Shown here: one piece after another, positions 1-7,209 of the stretch
Numbering within the stretch: position 1 is the stretch's first letter
How the letters are laid out: every line of letters begins with the position of its first letter
IMG/VR virus record: IMGVR_UViG_3300025941_001114
Span: 1-25,384 of that record
Reading direction: 5' to 3' (one strand)
Source of the DNA: a virus
DNA length: 25,384 nt
The notes under the pieces: model-generated
The model's input: only the letters and a program-made list of their open reading frames with translations
Databases searched by the model: none
What the model was told of the DNA's origin: nothing
Translations under genes and position numbers: made by a program

Positions 1-150
1 TCAGGATCCGCACCGCGCTTCGAGGGCATGCCAGATGAGCACCAGCAGCACGATCACACTCAGCCCCCACGCGGCAGCACACCAGGCCAGCAACTGCCAG
101 AACGCAAAGTAGGCCGCATCCTTCGGCACGCCGACGTCGGGAAAGGCCAT
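1..150 (-). CDS. Small single-pass membrane protein at end of tail block
   Basis: A 49-residue protein whose ATG overlaps the stop codon of the upstream gene as TGATG. Residues about 19 to 43 form one strongly hydrophobic stretch (LLAWCAAAWGLSVIVLLVLI) followed by a short charged end, so it should sit in a membrane with a short cytoplasmic or periplasmic tail. No family was recognised. Its position after the tail tip genes is where holins or other lysis-associated membrane proteins often begin in siphovirus maps, but one helix alone does not prove a holin, and no endolysin is visible in the window. The stop codon is at the very edge, so what follows is unknown. A longer frame reaching to base 306 overlaps the neighbouring gene and is not used. 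Confidence 0.6.
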   Translation of the reverse strand: MAFPDVGVPKDAAYFAFWQLLAWCAAAWGLSVIVLLVLIWHALEARCGS

Positions 151-692
151 CACGGCACGACCACGATCTGATACGCCGTGACCACGGTGAGCGTATTCGC
201 CGCGTGCCCCCCCGTCAGCACGCCGCCGGCCGCGTTGTCGATCAGGATCGTGAGCGCCGCATTGGTGACAAAGCTTGTTTGGATCACGCCCGGCACGGGC
301 CCCCACCCATCGACGGCTTCCGTGTCCTGATACGGGACGAACTTCACGCGCCGTGGCGTGGTGGACCCCAGGAGATCAGACAGGCGCGTCGCCGATCCCG
401 CCGTGATCAGCGCATCGTTCGGGAGGTAGCTCATCGCGTCCGTGCTCGCGTAGCGGATCGTCAGCCAGCCGGCCGCGTTGATGTTGGTGTAGGCGCCCGA
501 CGCCGCTTTACAGAACGCGACGGCATAGAGCGGTTCGATCGCGAGGCCCGCGCCCGGCGCCGCGACGAGCGTGATCGGCGTGGTCGGGAGCGCCTTGACC
601 TGCGCATCCGTCAACGTCGTCGTCGACTGGTAGATCTCGGCGAGTTGCCGCGTGCCGATCTGGATCCGATCCGCGTTCACCACTCGACTCAT
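150..692 (-). CDS. Beta-rich phage structural protein, hypothetical
   Basis: A 180-residue reading from the ATG at 692. After a short front the text TLTDAQVKALPTTPITLV followed by APGAG and then AYTNINAAG resembles small virion proteins often seen next to tail tip genes, recognised only as a pattern and without an assigned function. The rest is rich in T, V, A, G and short alternating hydrophobic residues, as in beta-sandwich proteins. The start is not certain: the frame stays open upstream to a TTG at 794 that would overlap the previous stop by 8 bases and would add a hydrophobic helix (LIGLALGLALSWKDWW). The ATG has a GGTGG six bases ahead, so I prefer it. The gene ends in a TGATG overlap with the small membrane protein to its left. 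Confidence 0.6.
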   Translation of the reverse strand: MSRVVNADRIQIGTRQLAEIYQSTTTLTDAQVKALPTTPITLVAAPGAGLAIEPLYAVAFCKAASGAYTNINAAGWLTIRYASTDAMSYLPNDALITAGSATRLSDLLGSTTPRRVKFVPYQDTEAVDGWGPVPGVIQTSFVTNAALTILIDNAAGGVLTGGHAANTLTVVTAYQIVVVP

Positions 693-786
693 AATCTGCC
701 ACCAATCTTTCCAACTGAGCGCGAGCCCGAGCGCCAGGCCGATGAGCCCAGGCACGGCGCCACGCGCGAACCCGAGCAGCCACGCG

Positions 787-1314
787 TTACGCAATGTAGA
801 GATCCCACAGCACCCCCGACGCCCAGGCTTGATAGGTCGCCGCACTGGGGGTGATCTGCAGCTTGTACTTTTTCTTTCCGGACGCCGGTGTGAGCGACAA
901 CGTCTGCTGCTGGTTGCTCCCGCTGAAATCGGTCGCGATCGCCGAGCAGGCCGCCGCGCCGCTCGTCGTGGCCACCGCGCTATCGGTGACGTTGTAGACC
1001 CGCGGTGTCACCGAGATCCCCACGTTCTCCACCCGCAGCCGGACGCGCACGCGGATCACCACGCCGCTCGAGCCCGAGAGTTGATTGCTCGTGTTGTCGA
1101 TTTCGAACCCGTCGCCCTGGCCGAGGACGTCGGTCGCGGTGCTGGCCAGGATCCCAGTCACGTCGTCGCCCCCGCCGTACTGATTGCGCCCGAAGAGCCC
1201 GAGCGCCAGCAGATTCAGATCGACGCGCAGATTGTTCGCCATCTCGTAGCCGAAGGGATCGTTGGCCACGAAGGCGCTAAAGGCGCCGCTCCCACTCAGT
1301 TTCACAAACGCCAT
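787..1314 (-). CDS. Putative tail-tip structural protein, hypothetical
   Basis: A 175-residue protein that starts with the base directly after the stop of the 1104-aa hub-lyase protein (TAGATG). It has no signal peptide or membrane segment. Early residues FSAFVANDPFGYEMANNLRV are followed by a long S/T/V/G-rich part with alternating hydrophobic residues (VVIRVRVRLRVENVGISV), consistent with a beta sandwich such as a receptor-binding or accessory baseplate domain. I do not recognise the family. Its place immediately downstream of the large depolymerase-like protein suggests that it is part of the same tail-end assembly, possibly a linker or trimerising partner, but that is inference from position only. 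Confidence 0.6.
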   Translation of the reverse strand: MAFVKLSGSGAFSAFVANDPFGYEMANNLRVDLNLLALGLFGRNQYGGGDDVTGILASTATDVLGQGDGFEIDNTSNQLSGSSGVVIRVRVRLRVENVGISVTPRVYNVTDSAVATTSGAAACSAIATDFSGSNQQQTLSLTPASGKKKYKLQITPSAATYQAWASGVLWDLYIA

Positions 1315-4300
1315 CTATTCCACCTCCGCGGCGCGGTCATTGACCCACGACTGCAAGACCGAGATCCCGCTCGGGAGAATGTCCGTCTCATTCGAGGGCA
1401 GCACGTGCGTCGTGGTGTTGACCGCCAGTGACGGCCAGCCGCCGACGTCGCTCTGATGGGCAATCAACGATCCGGTACGCGCGAGGACTTCGGCCACGAT
1501 GCGCGTATCCACCGTGTCTCGGTCGGCCGGGCGGGCGCCGGCCGTCGCCAAGACCACGGCCGCCACGTCCGCCGAGGCGATCAGTTGGTAGCCGGCCACG
1601 GTGACCGGCGGCGTGCTGACGCCCGTCGTCGGATTGATGCCGTCGCCGTTGATGACGGTGAACCCGATCGGCGCACTGCCCGTGTAATCCACCGTCGTGT
1701 CGGCGATGTAGACCTGCGACCCTGACGCCAGATACCGCGACCCGTAGAGGTACGACGTCGGGGTCGTACTGGGTCCGGTCTTATAGGCATTGCCGACGTG
1801 CGTGGCGAGTAGTCCCGGCGGCTCCGCGCCGTCCGGATCTTCATAGAACGTGGCCAGCGTCTGGTAGTTGTAAATCAGGTTGTTGGCGCTGTAGGTCTGG
1901 GCGCTCCCGGAACTGTCCGGATTGCGCTCCGAGTTGTGGGCGAAGAGACACTGGATCACGGCCGCCTGCTTGGCGTTGTTGCGGAATAACATGCCGTAGG
2001 CGTAGCCCGCGCCGCCGGACGGGCATCCACCCATGCCCGGGGCGTTATAGAGCGGCTCCGAGCAGATACACCGCCAGACCGTCAGGTTCATGTCGCGGGC
2101 GGAGTTCGTGAAGACGAAGTTCTTCGACTGCGACCACGAGACCGAGAGATGGTCCAACACGAGGTTGTACGGATCGCCGGTCTGAAACGCCTCCACCCCG
2201 ACGTTGCACGTGTCCCCTCCGGGACGGATCCGGAGATGCTGGATCACGACGTCGTGGGTTTGGATCTGGATCCCGTAGTTCTTGATGGTGATCCCCGGCG
2301 AGGGCGCGGTCTGACCCGCGATGGTGGTGTACGGGTTACTGACCACCAGCTCAGTCGATGGCGTGATCGTGCCGCTCGTCTCGAAGATGATGAGCGCCGG
2401 CCCGCCGGTGTACGCGAGCGCGGTGCGGAGCGACCCGGCCCCGCTGTTCGAGAGGGTCGTCACGCGCAGCACGGTCGGAAACGTCGCGCCGCCAAAGGCG
2501 CCGCGCGAGGTCATCCCCAGCCCGGACGCGCCGGGGACGGCCACGAGTGGGGGGCGAGCGGCGACGGTCAGGACGAGTGCGGTCCCGGCGACGGCGGAGC
2601 CGAGCGCGCGGGGCGACGCGGCCAGGGGATCATCGAACGTGAACGCCAGGTCTGGATCGATCAGCCCCGGCGGGTCGAGACACGTCAGGGTCACGATCTT
2701 GGTGTCGATCGCGAAGTGTTTCTTGAGAATGATCAACGGCCGATCGATGTAGCCGAGCGCGGCTGGACCCATGATCGACGTGAACTGAATCCCCGATCCC
2801 ACGGGGTAATCCATCAGCCCCATGTCACCGGGGAACGTGACGTAGATCGGCCCGTGCCGGCGGGCGGCCAGGCGCTCCGTCAGCACAAACGCCCACTGCG
2901 CGGGATCGCGCGTGAGCAGGCCCTCGAGCACCTGGCTGTATTTGCGGATCCCCTTGTTGTGGCGAATCCCGATCGGACTCGGCACCGACACGAGGGCGTT
3001 CCGGTAGCGCGCGGCGTCCGGATCCCAATCACAGGAGCCTTGGACCACGTTCTCCATTTCGCTCTGGGGATTCGTCCGCGTGACATCCCCGAAGACCCGC
3101 GAGACGTGCTCGATGCGCGGCCACGTCGTCGGATCATCGAGGACGTTCAATCGCCACACGATGAATTGCCCCTGCTCGTTCTGTCCCAGGAGACAGCCGC
3201 CGTTGTCGTTCCAGAGCCCGACGGTGTCGCGCATGCTGCGCTGATCGCGGAAGTACGCCGAGATTTGAAAGCCCGCGCCCCCGAACGCCGCCGCTGATTG
3301 CGCCTGCGCCTCGACGAACGACGAGCCCTTGATGAGATACGTGCCGTCCGCGTAGGTGTAGAGATCCGCCACGACCTGCGGGTACGAATACGTGCCGACT
3401 TCCACGCGCGGTTGCTTGGAATTCTGGAGGACGCAGTTCTCGAGCCACCACAAATAGGCGAGGAAGTAATCGGTGATGGGCACGCCGGTGCCGTCGCCGA
3501 CCGACTCGACGCCGATGACATTCGCCGTGAGGGTGACTTCCCCGGCCAGGTGTGCATCGAGCAGCGGCCCGCGGATCCAGAGGTCCTGCACGCGGTAGCT
3601 TTCCCCATCGCTCAGGATGTCTTCGTAGGTCGTCGCTTTCACATAGCCGGCATAGCCGAAGACCATCGTGTCGATCCCGCCCCGGGCGTCGAGATCGAGT
3701 TTCGTGCGCTGGGGGAGCTTGCGGGTGATAAACCAATTCACGTCGGTGCAGTCCACCGTCGCGAGGCTGTTGTTGATCGTGACGGTGGAACCACTGACGG
3801 CGATGATCTGTCGCTCCTGCTTCCCGAGTTTGGGCGTGTAGAGCGTGATCGCCATGTCGCCGAGATCGGAGACGTCCGAGAGGTCGGGGGATCCGTCGAG
3901 CGTGATCACCGACTGGGGTTCCGCCCCGTCCGAGGTCGCGCCCGTGGACAGCGATTGCCCGTAGATCCCGCCGCCGAAGTCGGACCCGTAGACCCCGAGA
4001 ATCGAGTGCGCCGCAAAGAGGCACACGTTGAAGCGGCCCCACGGCTCTGAGATCCCCGCCACCGCGCCCGGGAGATTGTCGATCCCGACGAAGGTGAGCG
4101 GACACAACCCGCGCGCGGAGGGGAGGCTGGTTTTGGGATCAATCGCGCCTTCGTCGCTGACTTCTCCGAGGATCACCGCCATCGCCTGCGAATAGACATC
4201 GGGCGGGGCGAGGAAGTAATACGCACTCGGAATCGTCCACGTCGGGAACTGCTTCTCCGTCGCGAAGGCCGCCCCGTCGCAAAAGAGCGCATCCGTCGCG

Positions 4301-4629
4301 TGGAAGGTGGCGACGACGGGCGTGCCGTATTGCGCGTCCTGGATCAAGCCGCGGCCGAGGCAACGGGGGGTCGCGTTGGCGCGTCGGCCGGCGTCCGTGC
4401 GGGCGAAGATCGCAATCTCGTCGCGTTGGAAGTGTTGCGTGTCGGGATCGTCGAGGCGCGTGCCGATCGGTCGGCCCACGACGTCACTCAGCGAGATCTC
4501 GACGGTGCCGGCTTCCGGTTCGTGCGAGAGCGCGTATTCGACATCGCCGACGGTGAGGAGGCGGCCTTCTTTCCGCTCCGTATCGTCGAGATCGGTGATG
4601 GCGTAGCGGAGGGTTTCAGTCGTTGACAT
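1315..4629 (-). CDS. Tail hub-like protein fused to pectate-lyase-type beta-helix domain
   Basis: A 1104-residue protein. Residues 1 to about 690 are mixed alpha/beta with many aromatic residues and, by position after the tape measure and distal tail genes, should be the tail hub or central tip protein; no family motif was recognised there. From about residue 700 to 1075 the sequence matches the pattern of polysaccharide lyase family 1 proteins: LRVTTLSNSGAGSLRTAL, then IIFETSGTI, TTIAGQTAPSPGITIKN, VVIQHLRIRPG, the LDHLSVSWSQSKN helix-edge motif near 828, and the C-terminal block RDTVDTRIVAEV...SDVGGWP near 1040 to 1070. Such parallel beta helices cleave acidic polysaccharides by beta-elimination, so this is a likely capsule or exopolysaccharide depolymerase carried on the tail. 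It overlaps the 77-aa gene before it by 14 bases. The lyase assignment is strong by motif; the substrate and the hub role are inferred. Confidence 0.8.
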   Translation of the reverse strand: MSTTETLRYAITDLDDTERKEGRLLTVGDVEYALSHEPEAGTVEISLSDVVGRPIGTRLDDPDTQHFQRDEIAIFARTDAGRRANATPRCLGRGLIQDAQYGTPVVATFHATDALFCDGAAFATEKQFPTWTIPSAYYFLAPPDVYSQAMAVILGEVSDEGAIDPKTSLPSARGLCPLTFVGIDNLPGAVAGISEPWGRFNVCLFAAHSILGVYGSDFGGGIYGQSLSTGATSDGAEPQSVITLDGSPDLSDVSDLGDMAITLYTPKLGKQERQIIAVSGSTVTINNSLATVDCTDVNWFITRKLPQRTKLDLDARGGIDTMVFGYAGYVKATTYEDILSDGESYRVQDLWIRGPLLDAHLAGEVTLTANVIGVESVGDGTGVPITDYFLAYLWWLENCVLQNSKQPRVEVGTYSYPQVVADLYTYADGTYLIKGSSFVEAQAQSAAAFGGAGFQISAYFRDQRSMRDTVGLWNDNGGCLLGQNEQGQFIVWRLNVLDDPTTWPRIEHVSRVFGDVTRTNPQSEMENVVQGSCDWDPDAARYRNALVSVPSPIGIRHNKGIRKYSQVLEGLLTRDPAQWAFVLTERLAARRHGPIYVTFPGDMGLMDYPVGSGIQFTSIMGPAALGYIDRPLIILKKHFAIDTKIVTLTCLDPPGLIDPDLAFTFDDPLAASPRALGSAVAGTALVLTVAARPPLVAVPGASGLGMTSRGAFGGATFPTVLRVTTLSNSGAGSLRTALAYTGGPALIIFETSGTITPSTELVVSNPYTTIAGQTAPSPGITIKNYGIQIQTHDVVIQHLRIRPGGDTCNVGVEAFQTGDPYNLVLDHLSVSWSQSKNFVFTNSARDMNLTVWRCICSEPLYNAPGMGGCPSGGAGYAYGMLFRNNAKQAAVIQCLFAHNSERNPDSSGSAQTYSANNLIYNYQTLATFYEDPDGAEPPGLLATHVGNAYKTGPSTTPTSYLYGSRYLASGSQVYIADTTVDYTGSAPIGFTVINGDGINPTTGVSTPPVTVAGYQLIASADVAAVVLATAGARPADRDTVDTRIVAEVLARTGSLIAHQSDVGGWPSLAVNTTTHVLPSNETDILPSGISVLQSWVNDRAAEVE

Positions 4630-4849
4630 GCGTCACTTCCGCCCACACGTGCAGCGTCCGCGCGCCGGTCAGGACTTCCCCATCCTCGGCGTCATCCCCG
4701 ATCGGGACGGATCCCGACGCCCCCGTATACGTCGCCGTAAAGCCCACGCCCCCTTGATTCGAGCCCGCCGAGCTCGCCGGCGTCCGCAGCACCGTGGTTT
4801 CCGGTGCGACCTTCAGCACGGGGACCGAGAGCAGTTCATCCGTGGGCAT
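4616..4849 (-). CDS. Small tail-associated protein, copy 2 of duplicated micro-protein
   Basis: A 77-residue protein. Its last 45 residues (from GGVGF to the end) align without gaps to the end of the 62-aa protein immediately upstream, with 33 of 45 identical by eye; the shared core includes ATYTG, VPIGDD and LTGARTL followed by VWAE. Its front half, LSVPVLKVAPETTVLRTP, resembles the C-terminus of the 459-aa protein two genes upstream. It starts two bases after the previous stop and its end overlaps the hub-lyase gene by 14 bases. No known family was recognised; the compact D/G/T-rich composition suggests a small beta domain. It may be a tail-tip accessory or cap protein, which is inference from position. 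Confidence 0.65.
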   Translation of the reverse strand: MPTDELLSVPVLKVAPETTVLRTPASSAGSNQGGVGFTATYTGASGSVPIGDDAEDGEVLTGARTLHVWAEVTHVND

Positions 4850-4851
4850 GG

Positions 4852-5040
4852 TCAGTCGATCGCGTGCGTGATTTCGGCCCAGACCTGGAGCGTGCGGGCG
4901 CCCGTCAACGCCTCGCCGTCGTCCGGATCGTCCCCAATGGGCACCGTCCCCGACGGGCCGGTGTAGGTGGCGACATAGCCTTGCCCGCCTTCGTGGCCGC
5001 CCGTGCGCCCGACGTCCTCGCCCTCGCGCTTATCGGGCAT
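4852..5040 (-). CDS. Small tail-associated protein, copy 1 of duplicated micro-protein
   Basis: A 62-residue protein with a good Shine-Dalgarno (GGGAGG seven bases before the ATG), which supports independent translation although its first 11 bases overlap the end of the 459-aa gene. The first 18 residues are charged and G-rich (MPDKREGEDVGRTGGHEG), and the rest is the same 45-residue module found in the 77-aa neighbour. It lacks the LSVPVL...LRTP front half carried by that neighbour; a matching stretch is instead found at the C-terminus of the preceding 459-aa protein, which suggests an ancestral duplicate divided between two reading frames. Function unknown. Confidence 0.65.
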   Translation of the reverse strand: MPDKREGEDVGRTGGHEGGQGYVATYTGPSGTVPIGDDPDDGEALTGARTLQVWAEITHAID

Positions 5041-6409
5041 GCGGTCGCCTCCCTTGGGTGTTGATCCCCCGCTTCGTCGGCGTGCGCAGCGGCGTCGTAT
5101 ACGGCGTATAGGACAAGACCGGCACGGAGAGGCGGAGCGGGATCGGTTGATGGAGAAAGAAAAACGGACAGGATTGACTCGGGCCGAACTGCTGCGTGGT
5201 CCCCGTCGGCCCGCTCCCGTGCTCGAAGATATCGACCGTCAACGACTGCAGGACCGACCCATCGACGGTCGCGTACTGCACGAACATCGCCTGCGGGAGC
5301 GGGGTAAAGATCGAGAACCACGTCCAGAACGAGGCCGCCCCATCCGGATCGCGGGCCATGTGATTGAACGTGAAGCCGGTATAGGCCGTCCCAACGGCGT
5401 AGTCTCTGAGCGTGGCGCCGGCGGCGGAGTACTGCCGGAGAAAGTCGTCGGTGCGCGTGCTGGCCTTCTCGTAGTAGACGACCACCGACCCGTCGGCCAA
5501 GGCCATCAACTCCGCCACCGCGGAGCCCGCCACATCCGCCGCGAGGTCGGACACCGCCGAATCCGAGCCCATGTCGTGGCGCTTGACCGCCGCCGTCCCG
5601 AATTGACTCCAATACAGCGTGGCCCCGCCGGGACTGATCGCCATCGCGGTCGTGCCGACCCCGGAGAGGGTCCAGACGGTGCCGCTGACGACGCCGGCCG
5701 AGGACACCGCGCGCACCTCGGGCGGACTGGCCGCGCTCCCGACTGGCACGATGTAGAAGGTGTCGATCCCATCCGCCGCAATGGCCTGAAAGAACGTGCC
5801 GGGCTGAATCAGCGACGGCCGATCCGCGATCAACAGGAACTGGCTACTGAAGATCTGGATCGTGTCGACGATGGCGCTGCTGTTGCGGGCCTCGACGCAC
5901 ATCGTGCCGTCCGGCAGGACGTCCCCATGTTCGCCGGCGGGAAACTCGACGACGCGAATCACCTCGCCATCGCTTTGGCGCATCACGACCGCCGGGAACC
6001 CATGGCCGTCGTCGGGAATCACGATGCTCCCGATGCCCGCGGGACTCTTGGACGGCGCCACCAGCGTGAACGTGGCCGGGGTGCCGAGGGTCGGGGCTCC
6101 CGTGGACTCGAATTTCCAGTAGTACGTATTCCCGAGGAGGACCGGCACCTGCATCGGCGCGGTCGAGTCGATCCGCATCGTCCCGAACTGCGAGGGCGAG
6201 GCCAGCGCGATCCCTTGGTAGGCCGTGAGTTGCGCCTCGTCTGACGGGAGGTTCGGCAGCACCTTGGCGCCGACGAAACCTGGGCTGATCACCGCCGGCG
6301 TGTAGCTGTACCAGGCGCCGGTGCCGATGGCGTCGTACAGATCGATCGTGACCGACGCGGGGAGCGTCAGCGCGATCGCCGTGCCGGCCGACGTGTTCGG
6401 CAGGCTCAC
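5030..6409 (-). CDS. Tail-tip protein with propeller-like repeats, hypothetical
   Basis: A 459-residue protein that begins in an ATGA overlap with the gene before it. The first 120 residues look like a beta sandwich (VTIDLYD, MQVPVLLGNTYYWKFES). From about 120 to 420 short repeated blocks of about 40 residues appear, such as FFQAIAADGIDTFYIV, TTAMAISPGGATLYWSQ, AELMALADGSVVVYYEK and FNHMARDPDGAASFWTW, the D-G-x-hydrophobic pattern of beta-propeller blades. The C-terminal 35 residues contain LSVPVLSYTPYTTPLRTP, shared with the 77-aa protein downstream. By order it belongs to the tail tip between the distal tail candidate and the hub. The propeller reading is from the repeat pattern only; no exact family was recognised. 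Confidence 0.7.
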   Translation of the reverse strand: MSLPNTSAGTAIALTLPASVTIDLYDAIGTGAWYSYTPAVISPGFVGAKVLPNLPSDEAQLTAYQGIALASPSQFGTMRIDSTAPMQVPVLLGNTYYWKFESTGAPTLGTPATFTLVAPSKSPAGIGSIVIPDDGHGFPAVVMRQSDGEVIRVVEFPAGEHGDVLPDGTMCVEARNSSAIVDTIQIFSSQFLLIADRPSLIQPGTFFQAIAADGIDTFYIVPVGSAASPPEVRAVSSAGVVSGTVWTLSGVGTTAMAISPGGATLYWSQFGTAAVKRHDMGSDSAVSDLAADVAGSAVAELMALADGSVVVYYEKASTRTDDFLRQYSAAGATLRDYAVGTAYTGFTFNHMARDPDGAASFWTWFSIFTPLPQAMFVQYATVDGSVLQSLTVDIFEHGSGPTGTTQQFGPSQSCPFFFLHQPIPLRLSVPVLSYTPYTTPLRTPTKRGINTQGRRPHAR

Positions 6410-7209
6410 AGGAGCGGAATCCCTTTCGAGAGTTCCGTGAACGTCATGTTGATCGGGCGGTAGCCTTGGCAGACGTTCTGCACGTCCAGATCGCCGAGCG
6501 TCCCGAACAGCCCGTCACTCACATTCGGATCGGGCCAGAACAACGAGCCCAACGCCCCGCCATGCGAGGAGCGGTGCCAGGCGGTGAGGGCGGCCTTGCC
6601 CGCGTCGTTTGCGCGCATCAGGAACTCGATCGAGCGTTCCCGCGTCAGGGCGTCGAGGATGAACCGGGACAGGTAGACGTTCTTCTTCTCCTCCTGCCCG
6701 TGATGTTCTTTCTCGTGGTAGTCCCAGGCGAAGTTGGACCCGGACATGTTGTTGAGGAACGTCGTCTTCGGGCCGTAGAGCGCAATCGCGGCGCCGAGGG
6801 TGACGTTCACCGAGTTCCCGCTGATCACGAGGTTCCAGGTCGTCGAGGTTTTCTGCGCGTTCGTGAAACCCGAGAGATCCACGATCACCGTGAGCGGAAT
6901 ACCATCGAGCGGTACGGCCGGAATCGTGATCGCCTGGCTGAGCCCGTCCGCGTTGGTGATGGTGGCCACCGAGGCGCCCGCGTCGAGATTGGAGACGGTG
7001 AGCACGAAGATCTCGCCGTTGATCGCGGCACTCACGCCGCTCCAGGTCAGCGTTACGGTCTTCACCGCCCACTTCACGCGCCAGTCCGGACGGAGATAGG
7101 GGAAGGTCGCCAGCGAGTACGTCGCCATGGGCGCAACGGTGGCGGTGGGCGTGATGGCCGCGAACAGGTTGCTCGCGGCACCCTGATAAACCGCGGGGAT
7201 CTTGGCCAT
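6406..7209 (-). CDS. Putative distal tail or tail-tip protein
   Basis: A 267-residue protein starting at the ATG that overlaps the tape measure stop as TGATG; longer upstream readings overlap the tape measure and are discarded. The first 130 residues are beta-rich (VKTVTLTWSGVSAAINGEIFVLTVSN), the middle has a highly charged H/E/K stretch (DYHEKEHHGQEEKKNVYLSR), and the end, LDVQNVCQGYRPINMTFTEL, reads like another small beta domain. In siphoviruses the gene right after the tape measure usually codes for the distal tail (Dit-like) protein that attaches the tip to the tube. That position is the main argument; I could not match a Dit motif. Confidence 0.65.
   Translation of the reverse strand: MAKIPAVYQGAASNLFAAITPTATVAPMATYSLATFPYLRPDWRVKWAVKTVTLTWSGVSAAINGEIFVLTVSNLDAGASVATITNADGLSQAITIPAVPLDGIPLTVIVDLSGFTNAQKTSTTWNLVISGNSVNVTLGAAIALYGPKTTFLNNMSGSNFAWDYHEKEHHGQEEKKNVYLSRFILDALTRERSIEFLMRANDAGKAALTAWHRSSHGGALGSLFWPDPNVSDGLFGTLGDLDVQNVCQGYRPINMTFTELSKGIPLL

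Noticed and set aside
5003-6244. 413-codon plus-strand frame
   Set aside because: Antisense to the propeller-like tail protein, no domain and biased composition.
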